A stretch of DNA of 64,000 bases, from contig DAORKG010000019.1 of NCBI GenBank assembly GCA_035439445.1, positions 1 to 64,000 on the forward strand. The letters are read 5' to 3'. The stretch comes from UBA4416 sp035439445 (GTDB lineage: Bacteria > Bacteroidota > Bacteroidia > B-17B0 > Aurantibacillaceae). A model generated the notes under the pieces. The model saw only the letters and a list, made by a program, of their open reading frames with translations, ran no database searches and was not told the origin of the DNA. Numbering within the stretch: position 1 is the stretch's first letter; every line of letters begins with the position of its first letter. Positions 52,114-59,863 of the stretch are shown one piece after another. The position numbers and the translations under genes were made by a program.

Positions 52114-52628
52114 AAAGAATAGTTATCATTGGTCCAGAAAGTACCGGTAAAACAGTTTTATGTGAGCAATTGGCCAAGCATTACGATACCGTTTTTGTTC
52201 CTGAATATGCCAGAACTTATTTTGATGAAAATGACATTGACAACTATGACACTTCTGATTTAGAAATTATTGCTAAAAAACAATTAGTACTAGAAAAAGA
52301 ATATCTACCAAAAGCCAATCGTTTTTTGTTTTGTGATACATCATTAATTACTATAAAAATTTGGTCCACACATAAATTCAATAAAGTACCAAATTTTATT
52401 ACTAAGTCTATAAAAGATAATGATTATGACTTAACATTAATCACAAACAATGATGTTCCATGGGTAGCAGATCCTCAAAGAAGAAATGAGGATTTAAGAG
52501 AACATTTGTTTAAATGGAACATGCATGAACTGCAAAAACTAAATGTAGACTATAAAATCATTAAAGGAATTGGTGAGCAAAGGTTGAAAAACACAATTGC
52601 CATCATTGATGAAATGTTTAAACTATAA
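52086..52628 (+). CDS. NadR-like ribosylnicotinamide kinase (AAA ATPase)
   Basis: 180-aa P-loop kinase: Walker A VIIGPESTGKTVLC, EYARTYF, LFCDTSLITIKIW, then DLTLITNNDVPWVADPQRRNED and the final GIGEQRLKNTI. This is the kinase half of NadR, which phosphorylates nicotinamide riboside to NMN after entry by PnuC. The nucleotidylyltransferase half is absent, as usual for the stand-alone form. The gene overlaps pnuC by 28 bases, so coupling is strong and supports a joint salvage function. Its 3' end overlaps the convergent hydrolase gene by 11 bases. Confidence 0.93.
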   Translation: MEKTTKNDIKRIVIIGPESTGKTVLCEQLAKHYDTVFVPEYARTYFDENDIDNYDTSDLEIIAKKQLVLEKEYLPKANRFLFCDTSLITIKIWSTHKFNKVPNFITKSIKDNDYDLTLITNNDVPWVADPQRRNEDLREHLFKWNMHELQKLNVDYKIIKGIGEQRLKNTIAIIDEMFKL

Positions 52629-53385
52629 AATCAATCACACAGTTAAAAAATGCTTCCGGTTGTTCAGCATGCACCCAATGGCCACTATTAGCAATAGTTT
52701 TTAATTGGTAATTAGAAAAACGAGAAGCAATATCTTTTTCATCTTCATCATTTATATAGTTCGACTTTTCTCCTCTAATAAACAATGTTTCTGTATCGCT
52801 TTTAAAATCAGGAACACGCACACCAATATTATTATATTCGGAAGTAATTACTTTCAAATTAAAACGCCATGCCATTTGCTTGGTTTCATCTTCTTTCCAA
52901 TAAATGTTTTTTAATAAAAACTGTTTTGTACCAAAATCAGAGATATACTGACTTAAAATTTCTTCAGCCTCCTTTCTTGTATTTATCTCTGTAAAATCAA
53001 CAGCATTCAACGCTTTTAAAACTGAATCATGATGAGGCTCGTAAGCTCTTGGAGCAATGTCTGCAACTATTATTTTCTGAGCCACATGTGGATACATTTG
53101 TTCGAAAAACAATACTGTTTTTCCTCCCATACTATGACCTAAAAGAATAACATTATTCAATTGATGTGTTTCAATAAACTCATTTAAATCCATTGCCATT
53201 ACCTGGAAATCCCATTCATCATCATGATGCGATAAACCATGATTACGCTGATCAACTGTAAAAACATGAAATCCTTTTTCACCGAAACGTTTTGCTAAAG
53301 TGTTCCAATTATCACTTTGTCCAAATAAACCATGTAAAATAATCAGAGGTTGTCCAGAACCAAATTCTCTATATGCTAGCTTCAT
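52618..53385 (-). CDS. Alpha/beta hydrolase (YbfF-like)
   Basis: 255-aa cytoplasmic hydrolase with LIILHGLFGQSDNWNTLAK, VFTVDQRNHGLS, nucleophile elbow LLGHSMGGKTVLFF, VADIAPRAYEP, DTETLFIRGEKSNYI (Asp region) and the catalytic His in IANSGHWVHAEQPE. The pattern matches bacterial YbfF/ABHD11-type esterases, whose natural acyl substrates are uncertain. There is no signal peptide. It is followed by an untranslated stretch of about 75 bases before the cinA gene, which is on the same strand upstream. Confidence 0.93.
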   Translation of the reverse strand: MKLAYREFGSGQPLIILHGLFGQSDNWNTLAKRFGEKGFHVFTVDQRNHGLSHHDDEWDFQVMAMDLNEFIETHQLNNVILLGHSMGGKTVLFFEQMYPHVAQKIIVADIAPRAYEPHHDSVLKALNAVDFTEINTRKEAEEILSQYISDFGTKQFLLKNIYWKEDETKQMAWRFNLKVITSEYNNIGVRVPDFKSDTETLFIRGEKSNYINDEDEKDIASRFSNYQLKTIANSGHWVHAEQPEAFFNCVIDFIV

Positions 53386-53461
53386 AAATTAGTTTTTAGT
53401 TGTTGGAGTTTTGTTATTGGACATTTCCAACAACAAATAACTTAAATCAAACAACTGTATT

Positions 53462-54727
53462 TTAGTCTTCAATATTTAAAATCAATTTTCTTAACATATT
53501 CATCGCTGCATTGGCAGTCATTTGAATATTACGTAACCTATTATCCCCAAAAATAAAATGCTTAGAATGTATTTTATCTCCGTAAGCTACTGCAATCCAA
53601 ACTGTTCCAACCGGTTTATCCGGCGTTCCTCCGCTTGGTCCTGCAATACCAGAAACAGCTATAGATACATTTGCATTAAACACACGTAATGTTTCTTTAG
53701 CCATTGACTCTACACATTCTCTACTAACTGCTCCATGCTTTTCAAATATACCATTATCAACCTTTAGCAAATTATGCTTAAATTCATTATGATAAGGCAC
53801 AATGCATCCATTGTAATAATTAGAACTTCCGGCTACACTGGTAATTAAATGCGAAATATAACCTCCTGTGCAACTTTCAGCCAATCCTAGCTTTAACCCT
53901 TTTTCTAAAAGCAACTGACCAAGTATTTCTTCCAGTTTAGGTTGTTCTTTTCCGTACTCCTCATAACCATAAATGTATTTATCAATTAAAGGAATAAGCT
54001 TTTCTACTTCATTATCAATTCTATTTTTTAATTCTAACTCATCAAAGCCTTTTCCACTTAAACGTAATCTCACCATCCCTGGAGAAGGTAAATAGGCCAA
54101 CCCAATTTCTTTTTCAGTAAGGCCGTCTTCCCAATCACTTATTAAATCAGCTAAAAAACTCTCTCCTATTCCTTGTGTTAAAATTGTTTTATGAAAAATA
54201 AAAGGTAGTCTATATCTTTTTTTCAATTCAGGAATCACATCTTCTAAGACCATCGCCTGCATTTCAAATGGCACACCTGGCATCGAAATATAAATTGTAT
54301 TGTTTTTTTCCATCCACATTCCCGGAGCGGTTCCATTTTTATTTCTAATAACTTTACATCCTTTTGGAACTTCAGCTTGTTTCCTATTCAGCTCCGTTAG
54401 TTCTCTATTTCTTTTAGAAAAAAAACCTGTAACATCTTTTAACACATTATCATCAATTACTAATTCAGTATTAAAATAGTCGCAAAAAGTTTTTTTAGTA
54501 ATATCATCTTTTGTTGGACCAAGTCCTCCAGTAATCAACACAACATCAGCACGATTACTTGCATCTTCAAAAGCTTTTAAAATAGATTCTCTGTCATCCG
54601 CCACCGAACTCATGTGAACTACACTAACTCCAATCATATTGAGTTGCTGAGCCATCCAAACCGAATTTGTGTTAATAATTTGTCCTATTAATATTTCGTT
54701 ACCTATTGTTAAAAGTTCTGCGTTCAT
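53462..54727 (-). CDS. cinA: CinA, MoaB-like domain plus NMN deamidase (PncC)
   Basis: 421-aa protein in two parts. The N-terminal COG1058/MoaB-like domain (AELLTIGNEILIGQIINTNS, LITGGLGPTKDDITKKTFC) is an ADP-ribose pyrophosphatase in CinA proteins. The C-terminal PncC domain (GLKLGLAESCTGGYISHLITSVAGSS, GCIVPYHNEFKHNLLKV, VSIAVSGIAGPSGGTPDKPVGTVWI) deamidates NMN. Together they recycle pyridine nucleotides, which fits the PnuC and NadR-like genes about 1 kb away on the other strand. Length is normal. 'Competence-damage' is the historical name, and no competence role is implied. Confidence 0.95.
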   Translation of the reverse strand: MNAELLTIGNEILIGQIINTNSVWMAQQLNMIGVSVVHMSSVADDRESILKAFEDASNRADVVLITGGLGPTKDDITKKTFCDYFNTELVIDDNVLKDVTGFFSKRNRELTELNRKQAEVPKGCKVIRNKNGTAPGMWMEKNNTIYISMPGVPFEMQAMVLEDVIPELKKRYRLPFIFHKTILTQGIGESFLADLISDWEDGLTEKEIGLAYLPSPGMVRLRLSGKGFDELELKNRIDNEVEKLIPLIDKYIYGYEEYGKEQPKLEEILGQLLLEKGLKLGLAESCTGGYISHLITSVAGSSNYYNGCIVPYHNEFKHNLLKVDNGIFEKHGAVSRECVESMAKETLRVFNANVSIAVSGIAGPSGGTPDKPVGTVWIAVAYGDKIHSKHFIFGDNRLRNIQMTANAAMNMLRKLILNIED

Positions 54728-54749
54728 AGTATATTTGGCAATATATTTG
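54706..54749 (+). promoter_or_regulatory. Promoter region of the DUF4197 gene, two -7 motifs
   Basis: TTG (54706-54708), a 21-base spacer and TATATTTG (54730-54737). A second TATATTTG follows at 54742-54749. Start sites near 54744 and 54756 would lie 20-30 bases before the ATG. Confidence 0.5.
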
Positions 54750-54774
54750 TAAAGCTAAGCCTAAATTTAAAAAT

Positions 54775-55587
54775 ATGAAAATAAAGACCATACTATTAAC
54801 AACTATTATATCAAGTAGTTTAATATCAAAAGCTCAAACATTAGACGGCCTTCTAAATCAGGCAAAAGATGCTGTAATAACAAATTCAACTACAATTATT
54901 GACGCTGCAAAATCAAACTCAGCAACTGTTATAGATAAAGCTACCAGTATTGTTACAGGAACGCCAAAAGCTCCCGCATTAACAAACGAAGAAGTTATAA
55001 ATGGATTAAAAGAAGCATTAACGGTTGGAACGAATAACTCATCTGGATTAGCAGCAAAAACTGATGGCTATCTAAAAAATCCTAAGATTTTCATTCCATG
55101 GCCAGAAGAGGCAAAGGATATGCGCGCAAAACTAATTAAAATGGGAATGCAAAAGAAAGTAACAGAATTTGAAACTTCCTTAAACAGAGCAGCCGAAGAA
55201 GCTGCAAAAAAAGCAGCACCAGTATTTGTGGATGCTATTAAAAATATGAGTATAGGTGATGGTTTTGCTATTTTAAATGGAGGCGATACTGCTGCTACTC
55301 ATTATTTAAGAGAGAAAACATTTGCACCTTTAAAAGAAAAATTCATGCCAACTGTTAAAGAAGCTGTTGCTAAAGTTAAAGTAACATCATACTGGAAACC
55401 ACTAGCTACAGCATACAATAAGCTACCAGGTGTAAAAAAACAGAATCCTAATTTAGATGATTATGTTTGTACAAAGGCAATTAATGGTTTAATGACTTTA
55501 ATACAAGATGAGGAAACTAAAATAAGAAAGGATCCTATGGCTCAGGTAACAGATTTACTAAAAAAAGTATTTGGAGTAAAAAAATAA
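54775..55587 (+). CDS. Exported DUF4197 family protein
   Basis: 270-aa protein with signal peptide (ILLTTIISSSLISKAQ). The DUF4197 pattern is complete: LTNEEVINGLKEALTVGTNN, GYLKNPKIFIPWPEEAKDMRAKLIKMGM, FETSLNRAAEEAAKKAAPVFVDAIKNMSI, DGFAILNGGDTAATHYLREKTFAPL and LDDYVCTKAINGLMTLIQDEE. The family is periplasmic, all-helical and of unknown function. There is no lipobox. It is a single gene with its own promoter and terminator, divergent from cinA. Confidence 0.9.
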   Translation: MKIKTILLTTIISSSLISKAQTLDGLLNQAKDAVITNSTTIIDAAKSNSATVIDKATSIVTGTPKAPALTNEEVINGLKEALTVGTNNSSGLAAKTDGYLKNPKIFIPWPEEAKDMRAKLIKMGMQKKVTEFETSLNRAAEEAAKKAAPVFVDAIKNMSIGDGFAILNGGDTAATHYLREKTFAPLKEKFMPTVKEAVAKVKVTSYWKPLATAYNKLPGVKKQNPNLDDYVCTKAINGLMTLIQDEETKIRKDPMAQVTDLLKKVFGVKK

Positions 55588-55609
55588 TTCTCATCAAAAA
55601 CTCTTTACT

Positions 55610-55639
55610 AGCCATCAACTAAAATTGATGGCTTTTTTT
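55610..55639 (+). terminator. Terminator of the DUF4197 gene
   Basis: AGCCATCAA (55610-55618) pairs with TTGATGGCT (55625-55633), followed by T6. Confidence 0.88.
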
Positions 55640-55669
55640 ATATTTTTATACCTACCATAAATATATTGT

Positions 55670-56998
55670 ATGATATTAAAAGAGCGATACGAAGGCGTTA
55701 TTAATTATTTTAAGACCAATGTTCCAGTTGCCGAAACTGAACTTAATTATTCTAATCCATTTGAGTTAATAGTAGCGGTAATATTATCAGCTCAATGTAC
55801 CGATAAACGTATCAACCAAGTAACTCCAAAACTATTTAGAGATTATCCAACTCCTGAAGCATTGGCTGCGGCAAGTTCTGACACTATTTTTAATTATATC
55901 AGAAGTGTAAGTTATCCAAATAACAAAGCAAAACATTTAGTAAATATGGCAAACATGTTACTAAAAGATTTTAATGGGATAATTCCAAGTGATATTGACC
56001 AATTAGTGAAATTACCGGGAGTTGGAAGAAAAACAGCTAATGTAGTAGCATCTGTTATTTACGACAAGCCTGCTATGGCAGTTGACACTCATGTGTTTAG
56101 AGTCTCAAATAGGTTAGGTTTAACAAAAGCCAAAACACCACTTCAAAGTGAACAGCAACTAATCAAACACATCCCTGAACAATATATTGCTACAGCACAT
56201 CACTGGCTTATTTTACACGGACGATATACTTGTTTGGCAAGAACACCGAAATGTGAAGAATGTAAATTAACGGAGTGGTGCCAATATTATAAAACAAAAA
56301 CTATAAACAAAAAAGCGCCTCATTCGTTATCTCATAAAAAGACAAAATCTATTAAACAAGAAATAACTAAAGATATTATGGCAAAAACCACATCAGCAAA
56401 AAAAACTGTAAAAACAGAAAAAGCAACAACTCCCCAAAAAGCTACAACCAAAAAGGTAGCTACAAAAAAAGTAGCACCGACTAAAGCAGCAAAAACAGAA
56501 CCTTCAAAAGCTCTTGCAAAAGAAACAAAATTTACAGCACACTCTACTTCGTTAAAAGTTGGAGATAAAGCTCCTGCATTTTCTGCAAAAGACCAAAATG
56601 GTAAAACAGTTGCATTAAAAGATTTTAAAGGAAAAAACATTGTTCTTTACTTCTACCCAAAAGATAATACACCAGGCTGCACAATGGAAGCTTGCAGTTT
56701 AAGAGACGAGCATCAATATTTAAGTAAAAAGAATTTTGTGGTTTTAGGCGTAAGTGCTGATGATGAAAAAATGCACAAGAAATTTGCAACTAAATATGAC
56801 TTACCCTTTTCTTTATTAGCAGACACCGATATGTCTATCATTAAAGCTTATGATGTTTGGGGCAAAAAACAATTTATGGGCAGAATTTTTGATGGAATTA
56901 TCCGAACCACCTTTATAATCAATGACAAAGGAGTTATATCTCATGTAATTACAGATGTAAAAACTAAAGAGCACGGAAAACAAATTTTAGAATTGTAA
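55670..56998 (+). CDS. Endonuclease III fused to Bcp-type peroxiredoxin
   Basis: One uninterrupted 442-aa frame with two enzymes. Residues 1-215 are endonuclease III (Nth): SAQCTDKRINQVTPKLF, helix-hairpin-helix KLPGVGRKTANVVAS with catalytic Lys, AVDTHVFRVSNRLGL with catalytic Asp, and the iron-sulfur Cys C188-x6-C195-x2-C198-x5-C204. Residues about 216-285 are a Lys/Ala/Thr-rich, histone-like linker. Residues 286-442 are a Bcp peroxiredoxin with peroxidatic C337 and resolving C342 (GCTMEACSLRD). An internal ATG (M237, 56378) could make the peroxiredoxin alone. It could couple oxidised-base repair to peroxide removal on DNA, or be a joined gene pair. Both domains look intact. Confidence 0.9.
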   Translation: MILKERYEGVINYFKTNVPVAETELNYSNPFELIVAVILSAQCTDKRINQVTPKLFRDYPTPEALAAASSDTIFNYIRSVSYPNNKAKHLVNMANMLLKDFNGIIPSDIDQLVKLPGVGRKTANVVASVIYDKPAMAVDTHVFRVSNRLGLTKAKTPLQSEQQLIKHIPEQYIATAHHWLILHGRYTCLARTPKCEECKLTEWCQYYKTKTINKKAPHSLSHKKTKSIKQEITKDIMAKTTSAKKTVKTEKATTPQKATTKKVATKKVAPTKAAKTEPSKALAKETKFTAHSTSLKVGDKAPAFSAKDQNGKTVALKDFKGKNIVLYFYPKDNTPGCTMEACSLRDEHQYLSKKNFVVLGVSADDEKMHKKFATKYDLPFSLLADTDMSIIKAYDVWGKKQFMGRIFDGIIRTTFIINDKGVISHVITDVKTKEHGKQILEL

Positions 56999-57013
56999 TT
57001 CGAAACTTCATAA

Positions 57014-57046
57014 AAAAGGCTTTACAATTTGTAAAGCCTTTTTTAT
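57014..57046. terminator. Bidirectional terminator
   Basis: AAAAGGCTTTAC (57014-57025) pairs with GTAAAGCCTTTT (57031-57042), followed by TTTATT, between convergent genes. Confidence 0.85.
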
Positions 57047-57050
57047 TTGA

Positions 57051-59156
57051 CTATTTCTTAACGAAGATCCCCATCTTTTCTAAGTCTTCGAGATAAATAC
57101 GTTTGCCTTTATAAAGAACCGTTACAAAAGCATCAGTTTGCCCAGCTTTAATAACTTTCAAATTGTGTTCAAACGCTTTACCTAGAGTATTAAAATTGCC
57201 CCCAATAGTAATGCGTGTAATGCCATCATCCAACAATAAATTCTCAACATCACCTAATCCTTTTAAATGACCATAAGTATAATTTTTAGGATACTTATAG
57301 GCTGCAATTTGAACTCTAAATTGTAATCCTTCAGCAGAAATATCTCCATATAATTCGCTGTAATATTTTATTTTCTCGTGTATGGAACTATTTGGTTTTA
57401 AAGAAACATTTTTATTCGTCGGTTCAGTTTTAGTAGCTTCTTTTACAGTCTCCTTAACCGGCTCTTTAATAGGTTCTTTTACGGGTTCTTTAACCGGTTC
57501 AACTGGTTTAACAGCAGCAATTACAGAATCTTTTTTAGGTTCTGTTGTGACTGGCTGTAAAATATCAAAATTCACATCGAATATTTTTTCTTCATAGCCA
57601 TCTAAGCTATTAGTATTAATTTCTAGAGTTTTATACTCATATGATTTATACTTATAAGTTAATTTAAAATTACCTCCGGCAGGAAGTGACACCAAGTAAT
57701 TTCCAGTAGAGGCATTACTAACAAACTGCCCAAACTTTTTATTATTTTGATCTAGTATCTCAACTATTATAGTAGACCCTACAGGGTTTCCATTCTCCGT
57801 AATTTTACCTTTAATTAAATAGATAGAAGGCTTTTTGCCAACATAACCAGGATATACAGAATAAATATCTTTTAATCCTTGACCTCCGGATTTTCCTGAT
57901 GCATAATACCCTCTGTCTCCATTTGCAGATAATACATAATAAATATCATCATCAGTAGTATTAATAGGATAACCTAAATTAACTGGCTTGCTGAACGTTG
58001 AATCTTTCCAATTTAATTTAGACTGAAAAATATCATAACCTCCCATACTGTTCTTACCTTGAGAACTATAAAATAAAGTAACTCCATCCGGATGAATGAA
58101 GGGTGCATCATCATCAAAAGGAGTATTAATGCTATCACCCAGATTAACCACATTTCCCCAAGTGCTATCTGGTTGCAAAGTTGCTCTATAAATATCTTTT
58201 CCACCAAATCCACCACCTCTTTCACTACTGAAATATAATTGCTTTCCATCTGCTGTCATTGAGCAGCTTCCTTCCCACGAATATGAATTTACTTGCCCAT
58301 TCAATTTTTGAGGAATTGTCCACTCACCACTTAATGAGTTACTCATATAGATATCACCATGATCATCGCCATTATCTCTATATACAAATAAATAAAAACC
58401 ATCGGCACTTAATGCTATCGCCCCATCATGAGAATTTGTATTAACGGTTTTTACAGGCATAGGTTTTTTCCATTCACCATCTATTCTCACAGATTGGAAA
58501 ACATCCTCATAATATTTACCATATCTGTCAGGTTGTAAAAATTCATTTTGTAGACCTCCTGTACTTTCAATTCCTCTGTATGTAAATAACATAATAGATT
58601 CATCAGCCGAAATTACCGGAACATACTCTTCGTAAGGAGAATTAATTACACTGCCTGCATTTTCAATTTTAGCGCCTGTCGGTTTGGAATATAATTCTTT
58701 ACCATTAATACAGTATTGTTTTAACTGAGTAGCTTTTTTCTTTATTTCAGGACTTACTTTTTTGTTCACCAAGCATTTTTCAATCAATGCTAAGGCTTCA
58801 TCAAACTTATAATTTAGATGATTAGCTCTTGCTAAATCATACTCGATATTTTCAACTTTTTTATTTTTCTCGTAAACCTCACTTAATAGTTTTAGTGCGA
58901 TTTCATGTTTATCGCTTCGAGTTAAGGCACATCTACCGTAACAATATTTTAAAAATTCTTCTTTTGGATGTTGGTTGTATAAATTCTCATAAAATGGAAG
59001 TGCTAATAAATAATTTCCATCATCCAACATCATCAATGCACTTTGCATTGAATCATTTTCTGTTTTTCTCCATTTTTTTGTGTTTGTACTTTGTGAAAAC
59101 ACGTTTGCAGCTATAAAGCAAAAAACAAAGAAAGGCAAGTAGATCTTTGACAACAT
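57051..59156 (-). CDS. PorE-like TPR/PD40 protein with SPOR-like C-terminus
   Basis: 701-aa exported protein with signal peptide (YLPFFVFCFIAANVFSQ) and no lipobox. Residues about 30-150 are TPR-like helices (SALMMLDDGNYLLALPFYENL). About 170-440 are PD40 propeller blades (VPVISADESIMLFTYRG, IALSADGFYLFVYRD, CSMTADGKQLYFSSERGG, FIHPDGVTLFYSSQG). A regulatory-like beta domain and a Pro/Lys/Glu repeat linker follow (VKEPVKEPIKEPVKE). The last 90 residues (LQFRVQIAAYKYPKNY, DGITRITIGGNFNTLGKAF) look SPOR-like instead of OmpA. It is a paralogue in architecture of the 15690-17660 gene and probably a peptidoglycan-linked envelope factor. Confidence 0.85.
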   Translation of the reverse strand: MLSKIYLPFFVFCFIAANVFSQSTNTKKWRKTENDSMQSALMMLDDGNYLLALPFYENLYNQHPKEEFLKYCYGRCALTRSDKHEIALKLLSEVYEKNKKVENIEYDLARANHLNYKFDEALALIEKCLVNKKVSPEIKKKATQLKQYCINGKELYSKPTGAKIENAGSVINSPYEEYVPVISADESIMLFTYRGIESTGGLQNEFLQPDRYGKYYEDVFQSVRIDGEWKKPMPVKTVNTNSHDGAIALSADGFYLFVYRDNGDDHGDIYMSNSLSGEWTIPQKLNGQVNSYSWEGSCSMTADGKQLYFSSERGGGFGGKDIYRATLQPDSTWGNVVNLGDSINTPFDDDAPFIHPDGVTLFYSSQGKNSMGGYDIFQSKLNWKDSTFSKPVNLGYPINTTDDDIYYVLSANGDRGYYASGKSGGQGLKDIYSVYPGYVGKKPSIYLIKGKITENGNPVGSTIIVEILDQNNKKFGQFVSNASTGNYLVSLPAGGNFKLTYKYKSYEYKTLEINTNSLDGYEEKIFDVNFDILQPVTTEPKKDSVIAAVKPVEPVKEPVKEPIKEPVKETVKEATKTEPTNKNVSLKPNSSIHEKIKYYSELYGDISAEGLQFRVQIAAYKYPKNYTYGHLKGLGDVENLLLDDGITRITIGGNFNTLGKAFEHNLKVIKAGQTDAFVTVLYKGKRIYLEDLEKMGIFVKK

Positions 59157-59233
59157 AAATTTTAAACTAAGTGTGAATTCTAAAATACCACAAAAAATGC
59201 AGCAATAATCAACATTTTTATAACAAATAAGGA

Positions 59234-59857
59234 TTAATCCAAGATATCTAAACTACCTAAGCCTTCTCGTAAAACGATAATTTCTTCCTGAGAACAATCC
59301 AAAACAGTAGAGGCATATAAATTACCAAAACCTCCGTCAATTACTAAATCCACTTTTTTTTCATATTCGCGATGAATGACTTCAGGGTCTGTAAAATAAT
59401 CCATAATATCATCATCCGGATTATGTAGACTTGTAGTAATAATTGGGTTACCTAGCTCGGTGATAATTGTTTTACAAATTGTATTGTCTGGCACACGAAT
59501 TCCAACTGTTTTTTTGTTTTGCTTTAAAAGCTTAGGAACATTGTTATTAGCTTCTAAAATAAACGTATATGGCCCGGGTAATGCCTTTTTCATTATTCGG
59601 AATAAAGAATTGGAAATAGGACGAGCGTAATTTGACAAATGGCTTAAATCACTACAAACAAAAGAAAAATTGGCTTTCTCAGGTTTAATATTTTTTAAAC
59701 GACATAATTTCTCAATAGCTTTTTGTCGAGTAATGTCGCAACCAATTGAATAAACTGTATCGGTAGGATAAATAATTAATCCATCATTTTTCAAGCAATC
59801 AACAATTAGTTGAACATCTTTTGGATGTGGATTATCGTAATTTAGGCGAAGTAGCAT
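59234..59857 (-). CDS. YrdC/YciO-type threonylcarbamoyl-AMP synthase-like protein
   Basis: 207-aa protein of the Sua5/YrdC/YciO superfamily: LIIYPTDTVYSIGCDITRQKAIEKLCRLKNIKP at the N-terminus, LPGPYTFILEANNNVPKLL, TVGIRVPDN and PIITTSLH later. These form the ATP/threonine pocket of TsaC, which makes threonylcarbamoyl-AMP for t6A37 in tRNA. The YciO subgroup may differ in activity, and which one this is cannot be told by eye. It lies 6 bases after the PafA-like gene, so is cotranscribed. MtaB, which acts on t6A, is encoded at 43010-44353. Confidence 0.88.
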   Translation of the reverse strand: MLLRLNYDNPHPKDVQLIVDCLKNDGLIIYPTDTVYSIGCDITRQKAIEKLCRLKNIKPEKANFSFVCSDLSHLSNYARPISNSLFRIMKKALPGPYTFILEANNNVPKLLKQNKKTVGIRVPDNTICKTIITELGNPIITTSLHNPDDDIMDYFTDPEVIHREYEKKVDLVIDGGFGNLYASTVLDCSQEEIIVLREGLGSLDILD

Positions 59858-59863
59858 AGAATA

